Below, in pieces: positions 19,129 to 30,669 of a stretch of DNA of 64,000 nt (positions within the stretch are counted from its first letter, which is position 1; every line of letters begins with the position of its first letter). The notes under the pieces were generated by a model. That model was not told the DNA's origin. It did not search any database and was given only the letters and a program-made list of their open reading frames with translations. A program made the position numbers and the translations under genes. The stretch is from Sialis fuliginosa. Its lineage: Eukaryota; Arthropoda; Insecta; Megaloptera; Sialidae. The stretch lies in NCBI GenBank assembly GCA_961205875.1, contig OY540818.1, positions 976,001-1,040,000 on the forward strand, read 5' to 3'.

Positions 19129-21798
19129 TTATTTAATTAAATTTAGATATGATTCTTTGAGGTGATTAAGATTTTCTCTAGAGTTAAGACATTTAGGTTC
19201 TTTTAAGATATGTAACGATTCACTAAGTAATCTTTTTTTTAAAATAGGCTGAAAATCTAAAATTTCAACATCACCATATTCAACTTCGTGACCAGTCTGT
19301 TGTATATGGGTACGAAGTGCAGTAACTTCATTTTTAGCATATTTATGACTGTTGATTCTCTTTTGCAAGTATTGTTTAGATTGCCCTAAGTAAGAATAAT
19401 CACAAGAACATTTAAGTTTATAAATAACGTTAGAACATTTCATCTTATCAGTTTTATTTTTTAATTTAGAAAAAAAAATTTTTGTAGTATACTTATTTTT
19501 GTTTATCATTTTTATATTATGTCCAGAAACAACTCTTTTCATTTTTTCAGATAAAATAGGTATATACGGGAATGAAAAATATATTTGATCATCATAAGAG
19601 TAATTGGAATTTTCTGCAACAGCCAAACTTTTACTATTTTTATTATGTCCATAAAGTATACTTTTGAGTCTATTATTTATAGTGTTTTTAAGAAAATTAA
19701 TGGGATAACCATTTAATAAGAAAATATTGTAAACTTTGTTGAGTATTTGACTTCTATATTTAAAATTAGTGAATTTAATTGCCCGGTCTAAAATAGCAGT
19801 AATAACATTACGTTTATGTTCAATAGAGGAATTAGAATTGTAGTTCAAATATCTAGCAGACCAGGTAGGTTTAGTATACCATATGGTTTCAACTTTATTA
19901 TGTTTGTTAACCAAAATTTTTATATCTAAAAAACTAATTTCTCTATTTTGATTTTCAAGTTCATAAGAAAATTGTAATCTATCATGAAAAGAATTAAAGC
20001 TATTGCATAAAGTTTCAATTTTATCCGAAGGTATTGCTGTAATGATGTCATCAACATATCTTTTAAAAAAAGGAATCTCATAATCTACATTTTTCAAAAC
20101 AGACTCTTGTAGTTCGTTCATAATAATATCAGCCAAAACAACAGATAGAGATGAACCCATAGGTGCTCCATAAATTTGTGAATAAAATTGATTTTTAAAC
20201 TGGAAATATGACGTATTGCAACAAAATTTCAAACCATCAATAAAATCGTCCTTCTCAATATTAGTGTATTTTTTTATTTCTTCCCATTTATTAGTGATAA
20301 TCTCAATAGTAGTATCGATAGGTATGTTAGTAAACAATGATTTAACATCAAGTGAAATTAATTTATATTTATTAGGTATATGAAAATCTTTAATAAATTC
20401 ATGGAATTCCCAAGAGTCTCTCACGGTATTATTATTAGCAGTAATATTTTTTAAAATATCAGAGAAAAATTTTGACAATTTTTGTTGTGGGCTATTATAT
20501 GAAGCAACTATAGGTCTGACAGGATTATTTACTTTATGTAATTTTATCAACCCGTAAATTTGTGGAGGAGTACTATTATGCACTTTAAGTTGGTTACTCA
20601 AATTTTGATCAATATAACCCATTTCATAAAATTTTTGAATAATGTTATTGTTTCTGTTCTGGAAAATATTAGTGGGGTCTTTATGTATTTTAAGATATGT
20701 TTCACCATCATTTAACAGCTCATACATTTTATTATCATAATCTACTTTATCAATCAATACGGTTTTATTAGTTTTATCAGCACGAATCACTTTGATATTT
20801 TCATTCTCCTTAAAAAACTTCCTTGCATCAGAAACATCCTTAATTAGAGAACAATTATATTTATTATTCAAAAAATTGTTTTTTTTCATGTTATCCTTGT
20901 ACTGATTAACATTATATATAAATTTATTTCTAATTAAGTTTTTTTCATTTTCATCTAGGTTGTCAATACCATATTCAAATGAAATAATCATATCATTGAT
21001 AGGTAGATTATTATTATTATAGGGTAAATTGAAATTTGATCCAAGTTTTAATAAATTGTTAATATTATCAGGTATCTTGTTAGAGGTTAAATTAACAACA
21101 AAATTCTCCTCATTGTGTTTAAGAGGGTTAAATTCAATATCTATTGGTAGCTTACAATTATATTTGTTATTATATTTAGAAACATGGTTATTACTTATTA
21201 TTAAATTTCTATTTTTATTATTATTATAGTTATCTACTATCTGTTTAGAACTATTGATACAATTATTAATATATTGATTTTCATTAACCATGGCTTCAGA
21301 CTTCAATTTATTAAATTTATTAATGACAACATTAAATGATTTATAATAAGTAAATTGATAAATAGAACTTTCAATGAAAAAAACTTGTTGTAAATCAGAT
21401 ATAGTGAGATATTGTTTTAGCAAACTATGACATTCATTAATACAATTTTTGTTATTTTTTAAATTACTAAAGGTTTCTGAAATTAACAGATTTAATAGCT
21501 TGTACTTAAAATTATTTAAAATATTGTTATATCTATGTTTATTGCTATTATTACTTAAAGAAATAAAGTTTTTTTTATTATCAAATTTACTATTCATAAA
21601 TTTAGGAAAAAGATTATTCTTTTTACAACTTATAAGGAAAAATTTTTTTATATCTAGTCTTGCCTTTGTACTATATAATTTTCTTACTTGTTTCATTCTA
21701 TCTTGGATGTCTTCATTTTTATATTTGTTGAGTAGAGAGTTCATATTACACTTATCATCCCCAGTGTTTTTTATATTAGTATTCATATATATGACCAT
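19129..21798 (-). CDS. PLE-1 copy L4: RT/GIY-YIG protein, 889 aa
   Basis: This is an intact ORF encoding the same 889 residues, flanked by complete pseudo-LTRs. Confidence 0.92.
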   Translation of the reverse strand: MVIYMNTNIKNTGDDKCNMNSLLNKYKNEDIQDRMKQVRKLYSTKARLDIKKFFLISCKKNNLFPKFMNSKFDNKKNFISLSNNSNKHRYNNILNNFKYKLLNLLISETFSNLKNNKNCINECHSLLKQYLTISDLQQVFFIESSIYQFTYYKSFNVVINKFNKLKSEAMVNENQYINNCINSSKQIVDNYNNNKNRNLIISNNHVSKYNNKYNCKLPIDIEFNPLKHNEENFVVNLTSNKIPDNINNLLKLGSNFNLPYNNNNLPINDMIISFEYGIDNLDENEKNLIRNKFIYNVNQYKDNMKKNNFLNNKYNCSLIKDVSDARKFFKENENIKVIRADKTNKTVLIDKVDYDNKMYELLNDGETYLKIHKDPTNIFQNRNNNIIQKFYEMGYIDQNLSNQLKVHNSTPPQIYGLIKLHKVNNPVRPIVASYNSPQQKLSKFFSDILKNITANNNTVRDSWEFHEFIKDFHIPNKYKLISLDVKSLFTNIPIDTTIEIITNKWEEIKKYTNIEKDDFIDGLKFCCNTSYFQFKNQFYSQIYGAPMGSSLSVVLADIIMNELQESVLKNVDYEIPFFKRYVDDIITAIPSDKIETLCNSFNSFHDRLQFSYELENQNREISFLDIKILVNKHNKVETIWYTKPTWSARYLNYNSNSSIEHKRNVITAILDRAIKFTNFKYRSQILNKVYNIFLLNGYPINFLKNTINNRLKSILYGHNKNSKSLAVAENSNYSYDDQIYFSFPYIPILSEKMKRVVSGHNIKMINKNKYTTKIFFSKLKNKTDKMKCSNVIYKLKCSCDYSYLGQSKQYLQKRINSHKYAKNEVTALRTHIQQTGHEVEYGDVEILDFQPILKKRLLSESLHILKEPKCLNSRENLNHLKESYLNLIK

Positions 21799-22691
21799 CT
21801 TGATATTATTTAAATATACCTATTTTGTAGGGGTTTTTTTTTAGGTCAAAATATTAATTAAAGAACTAAACCAATGTTCAAATCATTTTAATTAATAGCG
21901 CTTATTTTAATTTTCAACATTTTTGTCTTCATCAGAAATTAATAATTATCCCTATAAGAAATCATAAACATAAGTAAGTAACATAAGCAAATGAACAAGA
22001 TATTCATAGATATAAACATATTTTTTTTACTTACAATTTAAACAGTAATTAGTGTGACCATATGTATGTAGTAAAAGATGCATATTACATCAAAAAAATT
22101 TTTTTTAAATATTAAAAAGTACCCATTCTTGTACAAAAGACTAAAAATATGTAAATGTGATATCCAACAGATAAAACAATATATAAAAACAATTTCTTTA
22201 AAACATTAAAACTTAAAAATTTAGTTTAAAAACGTTAAAAATAAATAAAATTCGTATCACATTGTATCACATGTTGAAAAGTATTTATACTAAGATAAAA
22301 CTTAATTAAACAAGAACCATCAATTGTTTTTACTTAAAACTAGTTACAAATTTATTATACAAACATGAAAAAAGAAATAAAATTACTAGTGTTTCAATGA
22401 AAGAAAAGCACTAGTATTACAAACTTAATTATATTTATTACATCTATGGAAAACAAAAATCTTATCTATGTTAAATGTCAATTTTAAGTACAAGGTAACC
22501 TAGAAAGAATTTTTTAAAAATTTTTTAAAAAGAGAGAAAAAAAGGGAACAAAAACCAACAAAATCAAACTAAAACATATACCTAATCAAACAAAAATGAA
22601 AAAAGTTAAAATTAATAGAAAAACCAAAAAATGGCATACAATACAAGCAAAAAGCAACGTGGAAAGAAGAAGAAAGAGGAAAAAAGAAAAT
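21799..22691 (-). repeat. Pseudo-LTR between copies L5 and L4
   Basis: This 893-bp spacer has the intron at 22034-21952 and the hammerhead at 21944-21881. Confidence 0.85.
21881..21944 (-). ncRNA. Candidate hammerhead ribozyme, PLE-1 L5/L4 spacer
   Basis: The core CTGATGA starts at 21935 on the minus strand; the fold is as in the other units. Confidence 0.65.
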
Positions 22692-25361
22692 TTATTTAAT
22701 TAAATTTAGATATGATTCTTTGAGGTGATTAAGATTTTCTCTAGAGTTAAGACATTTAGGTTCTTTTAAGATATGTAACGATTCACTAAGTAATCTTTTT
22801 TTTAAAATAGGCTGAAAATCTAAAATTTCAACATCACCATATTCAACTTCGTGACCAGTCTGTTGTATATGGGTACGAAGTGCAGTAACTTCATTTTTAG
22901 CATATTTATGACTGTTGATTCTCTTTTGCAAGTATTGTTTAGATTGCCCTAAGTAAGAATAATCACAAGAACATTTAAGTTTATAAATAACGTTAGAACA
23001 TTTCATCTTATCAGTTTTATTTTTTAATTTAGAAAAAAAAATTTTTGTAGTATACTTATTTTTGTTTATCATTTTTATATTATGTCCAGAAACAACTCTT
23101 TTCATTTTTTCAGATAAAATAGGTATATACGGGAATGAAAAATATATTTGATCATCATAAGAGTAATTGGAATTTTCTGCAACAGCCAAACTTTTACTAT
23201 TTTTATTATGTCCATAAAGTATACTTTTGAGTCTATTATTTATAGTGTTTTTAAGAAAATTAATGGGATAACCATTTAATAAGAAAATATTGTAAACTTT
23301 GTTGAGTATTTGACTTCTATATTTAAAATTAGTGAATTTAATTGCCCGGTCTAAAATAGCAGTAATAACATTACGTTTATGTTCAATAGAGGAATTAGAA
23401 TTGTAGTTCAAATATCTAGCAGACCAGGTAGGTTTAGTATACCATATGGTTTCAACTTTATTATGTTTGTTAACCAAAATTTTTATATCTAAAAAACTAA
23501 TTTCTCTATTTTGATTTTCAAGTTCATAAGAAAATTGTAATCTATCATGAAAAGAATTAAAGCTATTGCATAAAGTTTCAATTTTATCCGAAGGTATTGC
23601 TGTAATGATGTCATCAACATATCTTTTAAAAAAAGGAATCTCATAATCTACATTTTTCAAAACAGACTCTTGTAGTTCGTTCATAATAATATCAGCCAAA
23701 ACAACAGATAGAGATGAACCCATAGGTGCTCCATAAATTTGTGAATAAAATTGATTTTTAAACTGGAAATATGACGTATTGCAACAAAATTTCAAACCAT
23801 CAATAAAATCGTCCTTCTCAATATTAGTGTATTTTTTTATTTCTTCCCATTTATTAGTGATAATCTCAATAGTAGTATCGATAGGTATGTTAGTAAACAA
23901 TGATTTAACATCAAGTGAAATTAATTTATATTTATTAGGTATATGAAAATCTTTAATAAATTCATGGAATTCCCAAGAGTCTCTCACGGTATTATTATTA
24001 GCAGTAATATTTTTTAAAATATCAGAGAAAAATTTTGACAATTTTTGTTGTGGGCTATTATATGAAGCAACTATAGGTCTGACAGGATTATTTACTTTAT
24101 GTAATTTTATCAACCCGTAAATTTGTGGAGGAGTACTATTATGCACTTTAAGTTGGTTACTCAAATTTTGATCAATATAACCCATTTCATAAAATTTTTG
24201 AATAATGTTATTGTTTCTGTTCTGGAAAATATTAGTGGGGTCTTTATGTATTTTAAGATATGTTTCACCATCATTTAACAGCTCATACATTTTATTATCA
24301 TAATCTACTTTATCAATCAATACGGTTTTATTAGTTTTATCAGCACGAATCACTTTGATATTTTCATTCTCCTTAAAAAACTTCCTTGCATCAGAAACAT
24401 CCTTAATTAGAGAACAATTATATTTATTATTCAAAAAATTGTTTTTTTTCATGTTATCCTTGTACTGATTAACATTATATATAAATTTATTTCTAATTAA
24501 GTTTTTTTCATTTTCATCTAGGTTGTCAATACCATATTCAAATGAAATAATCATATCATTGATAGGTAGATTATTATTATTATAGGGTAAATTGAAATTT
24601 GATCCAAGTTTTAATAAATTGTTAATATTATCAGGTATCTTGTTAGAGGTTAAATTAACAACAAAATTCTCCTCATTGTGTTTAAGAGGGTTAAATTCAA
24701 TATCTATTGGTAGCTTACAATTATATTTGTTATTATATTTAGAAACATGGTTATTACTTATTATTAAATTTCTATTTTTATTATTATTATAGTTATCTAC
24801 TATCTGTTTAGAACTATTGATACAATTATTAATATATTGATTTTCATTAACCATGGCTTCAGACTTCAATTTATTAAATTTATTAATGACAACATTAAAT
24901 GATTTATAATAAGTAAATTGATAAATAGAACTTTCAATGAAAAAAACTTGTTGTAAATCAGATATAGTGAGATATTGTTTTAGCAAACTATGACATTCAT
25001 TAATACAATTTTTGTTATTTTTTAAATTACTAAAGGTTTCTGAAATTAACAGATTTAATAGCTTGTACTTAAAATTATTTAAAATATTGTTATATCTATG
25101 TTTATTGCTATTATTACTTAAAGAAATAAAGTTTTTTTTATTATCAAATTTACTATTCATAAATTTAGGAAAAAGATTATTCTTTTTACAACTTATAAGG
25201 AAAAATTTTTTTATATCTAGTCTTGCCTTTGTACTATATAATTTTCTTACTTGTTTCATTCTATCTTGGATGTCTTCATTTTTATATTTGTTGAGTAGAG
25301 AGTTCATATTACACTTATCATCCCCAGTGTTTTTTATATTAGTATTCATATATATGACCAT
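22692..25361 (-). CDS. PLE-1 copy L5: RT/GIY-YIG protein, 889 aa
   Basis: This is an intact ORF encoding the same 889 residues. It is the innermost full-length copy of the left arm; its leader derives from the trailer of the truncated copy L6. Confidence 0.92.
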   Translation of the reverse strand: MVIYMNTNIKNTGDDKCNMNSLLNKYKNEDIQDRMKQVRKLYSTKARLDIKKFFLISCKKNNLFPKFMNSKFDNKKNFISLSNNSNKHRYNNILNNFKYKLLNLLISETFSNLKNNKNCINECHSLLKQYLTISDLQQVFFIESSIYQFTYYKSFNVVINKFNKLKSEAMVNENQYINNCINSSKQIVDNYNNNKNRNLIISNNHVSKYNNKYNCKLPIDIEFNPLKHNEENFVVNLTSNKIPDNINNLLKLGSNFNLPYNNNNLPINDMIISFEYGIDNLDENEKNLIRNKFIYNVNQYKDNMKKNNFLNNKYNCSLIKDVSDARKFFKENENIKVIRADKTNKTVLIDKVDYDNKMYELLNDGETYLKIHKDPTNIFQNRNNNIIQKFYEMGYIDQNLSNQLKVHNSTPPQIYGLIKLHKVNNPVRPIVASYNSPQQKLSKFFSDILKNITANNNTVRDSWEFHEFIKDFHIPNKYKLISLDVKSLFTNIPIDTTIEIITNKWEEIKKYTNIEKDDFIDGLKFCCNTSYFQFKNQFYSQIYGAPMGSSLSVVLADIIMNELQESVLKNVDYEIPFFKRYVDDIITAIPSDKIETLCNSFNSFHDRLQFSYELENQNREISFLDIKILVNKHNKVETIWYTKPTWSARYLNYNSNSSIEHKRNVITAILDRAIKFTNFKYRSQILNKVYNIFLLNGYPINFLKNTINNRLKSILYGHNKNSKSLAVAENSNYSYDDQIYFSFPYIPILSEKMKRVVSGHNIKMINKNKYTTKIFFSKLKNKTDKMKCSNVIYKLKCSCDYSYLGQSKQYLQKRINSHKYAKNEVTALRTHIQQTGHEVEYGDVEILDFQPILKKRLLSESLHILKEPKCLNSRENLNHLKESYLNLIK

Positions 25362-26254
25362 CTTGATATTATTTAAATATACCTATTTTGTAGGGGTTTT
25401 TTTTTAGGTCAAAATATTAATTAAAGAACTAAACCAATGTTCAAATCATTTTAATTAATAGCGCTTATTTTAATTTTCAACATTTTTGTCTTCATCAGAA
25501 ATTAATAATTATCCCTATAAGAAATCATAAACATAAGTAAGTAACATAAGCAAATGAACAAGATATTCATAGATATAAACATATTTTTTTTACTTACAAT
25601 TTAAACAGTAATTAGTGTGACCATATGTATGTAGTAAAAGATGCATATTACATCAAAAAAATTTTTTTTAAATATTAAAAAGTACCCATTCTTGTACAAA
25701 AGACTAAAAATATGTAAATGTGATATCCAACAGATAAAACAATATATAAAAACAATTTCTTTAAAACATTAAAACTTAAAAATTTAGTTTAAAAACGTTA
25801 AAAATAAATAAAATTCGTATCACATTGTATCACATGTTGAAAAGTATTTATACTAAGATAAAACTTAATTAAACAAGAACCATCAATTGTTTTTACTTAA
25901 AACTAGTTACAAATTTATTATACAAACATGAAAAAAGAAATAAAATTACTAGTGTTTCAATGAAAGAAAAGCACTAGTATTACAAACTTAATTATATTTA
26001 TTACATCTATGGAAAACAAAAATCTTATCTATGTTAAATGTCAATTTTAAGTACAAGGTAACCTAGAAAGAATTTTTTAAAAATTTTTTAAAAAGAGAGA
26101 AAAAAAGGGAACAAAAACCAACAAAATCAAACTAAAACATATACCTAATCAAACAAAAATGAAAAAAGTTAAAATTAATAGAAAAACCAAAAAATAGCAT
26201 ACAATACAAGCAAAAAGCAACGTGGAAAGAAGAAGAAAGAGGAAAAAAGAAAAT
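25362..26254 (-). repeat. Pseudo-LTR between copies L6 and L5, with a single variant base
   Basis: This 893-bp spacer has the intron at 25597-25515 and the hammerhead at 25507-25444. At 26196 it carries A where the corresponding base of every other spacer inspected is G on the left arm (C on the right arm). This is the only difference I noticed between array units. Confidence 0.85.
25444..25507 (-). ncRNA. Candidate hammerhead ribozyme, PLE-1 L6/L5 spacer
   Basis: The core CTGATGA starts at 25498 on the minus strand; the fold is as in the other units. Confidence 0.65.
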
Positions 26255-28838
26255 TTATTTAATTAAATTTAGATATGATTCTTTGAGGTGATTAAGATTT
26301 TCTCTAGAGTTAAGACATTTAGGTTCTTTTAAGATATGTAACGATTCACTAAGTAATCTTTTTTTTAAAATAGGCTGAAAATCTAAAATTTCAACATCAC
26401 CATATTCAACTTCGTGACCAGTCTGTTGTATATGGGTACGAAGTGCAGTAACTTCATTTTTAGCATATTTATGACTGTTGATTCTCTTTTGCAAGTATTG
26501 TTTAGATTGCCCTAAGTAAGAATAATCACAAGAACATTTAAGTTTATAAATAACGTTAGAACATTTCATCTTATCAGTTTTATTTTTTAATTTAGAAAAA
26601 AAAATTTTTGTAGTATACTTATTTTTGTTTATCATTTTTATATTATGTCCAGAAACAACTCTTTTCATTTTTTCAGATAAAATAGGTATATACGGGAATG
26701 AAAAATATATTTGATCATCATAAGAGTAATTGGAATTTTCTGCAACAGCCAAACTTTTACTATTTTTATTATGTCCATAAAGTATACTTTTGAGTCTATT
26801 ATTTATAGTGTTTTTAAGAAAATTAATGGGATAACCATTTAATAAGAAAATATTGTAAACTTTGTTGAGTATTTGACTTCTATATTTAAAATTAGTGAAT
26901 TTAATTGCCCGGTCTAAAATAGCAGTAATAACATTACGTTTATGTTCAATAGAGGAATTAGAATTGTAGTTCAAATATCTAGCAGACCAGGTAGGTTTAG
27001 TATACCATATGGTTTCAACTTTATTATGTTTGTTAACCAAAATTTTTATATCTAAAAAACTAATTTCTCTATTTTGATTTTCAAGTTCATAAGAAAATTG
27101 TAATCTATCATGAAAAGAATTAAAGCTATTGCATAAAGTTTCAATTTTATCCGAAGGTATTGCTGTAATGATGTCATCAACATATCTTTTAAAAAAAGGA
27201 ATCTCATAATCTACATTTTTCAAAACAGACTCTTGTAGTTCGTTCATAATAATATCAGCCAAAACAACAGATAGAGATGAACCCATAGGTGCTCCATAAA
27301 TTTGTGAATAAAATTGATTTTTAAACTGGAAATATGACGTATTGCAACAAAATTTCAAACCATCAATAAAATCGTCCTTCTCAATATTAGTGTATTTTTT
27401 TATTTCTTCCCATTTATTAGTGATAATCTCAATAGTAGTATCGATAGGTATGTTAGTAAACAATGATTTAACATCAAGTGAAATTAATTTATATTTATTA
27501 GGTATATGAAAATCTTTAATAAATTCATGGAATTCCCAAGAGTCTCTCACGGTATTATTATTAGCAGTAATATTTTTTAAAATATCAGAGAAAAATTTTG
27601 ACAATTTTTGTTGTGGGCTATTATATGAAGCAACTATAGGTCTGACAGGATTATTTACTTTATGTAATTTTATCAACCCGTAAATTTGTGGAGGAGTACT
27701 ATTATGCACTTTAAGTTGGTTACTCAAATTTTGATCAATATAACCCATTTCATAAAATTTTTGAATAATGTTATTGTTTCTGTTCTGGAAAATATTAGTG
27801 GGGTCTTTATGTATTTTAAGATATGTTTCACCATCATTTAACAGCTCATACATTTTATTATCATAATCTACTTTATCAATCAATACGGTTTTATTAGTTT
27901 TATCAGCACGAATCACTTTGATATTTTCATTCTCCTTAAAAAACTTCCTTGCATCAGAAACATCCTTAATTAGAGAACAATTATATTTATTATTCAAAAA
28001 ATTGTTTTTTTTCATGTTATCCTTGTACTGATTAACATTATATATAAATTTATTTCTAATTAAGTTTTTTTCATTTTCATCTAGGTTGTCAATACCATAT
28101 TCAAATGAAATAATCATATCATTGATAGGTAGATTATTATTATTATAGGGTAAATTGAAATTTGATCCAAGTTTTAATAAATTGTTAATATTATCAGGTA
28201 TCTTGTTAGAGGTTAAATTAACAACAAAATTCTCCTCATTGTGTTTAAGAGGGTTAAATTCAATATCTATTGGTAGCTTACAATTATATTTGTTATTATA
28301 TTTAGAAACATGGTTATTACTTATTATTAAATTTCTATTTTTATTATTATTATAGTTATCTACTATCTGTTTAGAACTATTGATACAATTATTAATATAT
28401 TGATTTTCATTAACCATGGCTTCAGACTTCAATTTATTAAATTTATTAATGACAACATTAAATGATTTATAATAAGTAAATTGATAAATAGAACTTTCAA
28501 TGAAAAAAACTTGTTGTAAATCAGATATAGTGAGATATTGTTTTAGCAAACTATGACATTCATTAATACAATTTTTGTTATTTTTTAAATTACTAAAGGT
28601 TTCTGAAATTAACAGATTTAATAGCTTGTACTTAAAATTATTTAAAATATTGTTATATCTATGTTTATTGCTATTATTACTTAAAGAAATAAAGTTTTTT
28701 TTATTATCAAATTTACTATTCATAAATTTAGGAAAAAGATTATTCTTTTTACAACTTATAAGGAAAAATTTTTTTATATCTAGTCTTGCCTTTGTACTAT
28801 ATAATTTTCTTACTTGTTTCATTCTATCTTGGATGTCT
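26255..28838 (-). pseudogene. PLE-1 copy L6, 5'-truncated at the inversion point
   Basis: The unit retains codons 30 to 889 and so keeps the whole RT and GIY-YIG domains. It has lost the normal start and its own upstream pseudo-LTR. An open frame of 855 residues from Met35 (28822) remains, so a nearly complete protein could be made only if transcribed from sequence across the inversion. The truncation point shares a 3-bp overlap (TCT) with the truncated plus-strand copy. Confidence 0.85.
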
Positions 28839-29858
28839 CTATCTGTTGTTTTGGCTGATATTATTATGAACGAACTACAAGAGTCTGTTTTGAAAAATGT
28901 AGATTATGAGATTCCTTTTTTTAAAAGATATGTTGATGACATCATTACAGCAATACCTTCGGATAAAATTGAAACTTTATGCAATAGCTTTAATTCTTTT
29001 CATGATAGATTACAATTTTCTTATGAACTTGAAAATCAAAATAGAGAAATTAGTTTTTTAGATATAAAAATTTTGGTTAACAAACATAATAAAGTTGAAA
29101 CCATATGGTATACTAAACCTACCTGGTCTGCTAGATATTTGAACTACAATTCTAATTCCTCTATTGAACATAAACGTAATGTTATTACTGCTATTTTAGA
29201 CCGGGCAATTAAATTCACTAATTTTAAATATAGAAGTCAAATACTCAACAAAGTTTACAATATTTTCTTATTAAATGGTTATCCCATTAATTTTCTTAAA
29301 AACACTATAAATAATAGACTCAAAAGTATACTTTATGGACATAATAAAAATAGTAAAAGTTTGGCTGTTGCAGAAAATTCCAATTACTCTTATGATGATC
29401 AAATATATTTTTCATTCCCGTATATACCTATTTTATCTGAAAAAATGAAAAGAGTTGTTTCTGGACATAATATAAAAATGATAAACAAAAATAAGTATAC
29501 TACAAAAATTTTTTTTTCTAAATTAAAAAATAAAACTGATAAGATGAAATGTTCTAACGTTATTTATAAACTTAAATGTTCTTGTGATTATTCTTACTTA
29601 GGGCAATCTAAACAATACTTGCAAAAGAGAATCAACAGTCATAAATATGCTAAAAATGAAGTTACTGCACTTCGTACCCATATACAACAGACTGGTCACG
29701 AAGTTGAATATGGTGATGTTGAAATTTTAGATTTTCAGCCTATTTTAAAAAAAAGATTACTTAGTGAATCGTTACATATCTTAAAAGAACCTAAATGTCT
29801 TAACTCTAGAGAAAATCTTAATCACCTCAAAGAATCATATCTAAATTTAATTAAATAA
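28575..29858 (+). other. Chimeric 427-codon ORF across the inversion junction
   Basis: An open plus-strand frame starts in sequence antisense to the L6 N-terminal region. It gives about 88 residues rich in Leu, Phe and Lys. It then passes in frame through the TCT junction into PLE-1 codons 551-889, after motif B and including YVDD and GIY-YIG. The antisense part is a chance frame and expression is doubtful, but it is a true structural fusion. Confidence 0.5.
28836..29858 (+). pseudogene. PLE-1 copy R0, 5'-truncated, RT palm/thumb and GIY-YIG only
   Basis: Codons 550/551 to 889 are retained (LSVVLADI onward), including YVDD and the complete GIY-YIG domain. The N-terminal region, fingers and motif A (D484) are missing, so it cannot encode an active RT. 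It is the inner end of the right arm and supplies the pseudo-LTR that leads copy R1. Confidence 0.88.
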
Positions 29859-30515
29859 ATTTTCTTTTTTCCTCTTTCTTCTTCTTTCCACGTTGCTTTT
29901 TGCTTGTATTGTATGCCATTTTTTGGTTTTTCTATTAATTTTAACTTTTTTCATTTTTGTTTGATTAGGTATATGTTTTAGTTTGATTTTGTTGGTTTTT
30001 GTTCCCTTTTTTTCTCTCTTTTTAAAAAATTTTTAAAAAATTCTTTCTAGGTTACCTTGTACTTAAAATTGACATTTAACATAGATAAGATTTTTGTTTT
30101 CCATAGATGTAATAAATATAATTAAGTTTGTAATACTAGTGCTTTTCTTTCATTGAAACACTAGTAATTTTATTTCTTTTTTCATGTTTGTATAATAAAT
30201 TTGTAACTAGTTTTAAGTAAAAACAATTGATGGTTCTTGTTTAATTAAGTTTTATCTTAGTATAAATACTTTTCAACATGTGATACAATGTGATACGAAT
30301 TTTATTTATTTTTAACGTTTTTAAACTAAATTTTTAAGTTTTAATGTTTTAAAGAAATTGTTTTTATATATTGTTTTATCTGTTGGATATCACATTTACA
30401 TATTTTTAGTCTTTTGTACAAGAATGGGTACTTTTTAATATTTAAAAAAAATTTTTTTGATGTAATATGCATCTTTTACTACATACATATGGTCACACTA
30501 ATTACTGTTTAAATT

Positions 30516-30598
30516 GTAAGTAAAAAAAATATGTTTATATCTATGAATATCTTGTTCATTTGCTTATGTTACTTACTTATGTTTATGATTTCTTATAG
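30516..30598 (+). other. Candidate 83-bp 5'-UTR intron (representative PLE-1 copy)
   Basis: GTAAGT follows AAATT at 30516, and the segment ends TTTCTTATAG at 30598, 17 nt before the hammerhead core. The same intron recurs in every PLE-1 spacer: plus strand 34079-34161, 37642-37724, 41205-41287 and 44768-44850; minus strand 7782-7700 and every 3,563 bp. A 5' non-coding intron of similar size in the pseudo-LTR is known from Drosophila Penelope. Confidence 0.7.
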
Positions 30599-30605
30599 GG
30601 ATAAT

Positions 30606-30669
30606 TATTAATTTCTGATGAAGACAAAAATGTTGAAAATTAAAATAAGCGCTATTAATTAAAATGATT
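30606..30669 (+). ncRNA. Candidate type I hammerhead ribozyme (representative PLE-1 copy)
   Basis: The core CTGATGA is at 30615-30621. Stem II is short (GAC with GTT) and is followed by GAAA. Stem III AATTAA pairs with TTAATT (30655-30660) around an 11-nt loop containing AGCGC. The cleavage triplet is TTA, with scission after 30661. Stem I pairs ATTT before the core with AAAT (30662-30665) after the cleavage site. One extra A sits between core and stem II. Hammerheads in pseudo-LTRs are established for Penelope-like elements; activity here is inferred. Confidence 0.7.

Larger units (their letters stand above)
7555..28838 (-). repeat. Left arm of PLE-1 giant inverted repeat
   Basis: This arm holds minus-strand PLE-1 units: five complete plus one lacking the first 29 codons. 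It is the inverse complement of the right arm over about 16 kb, but the two arms are out of register at the centre. Confidence 0.9.
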
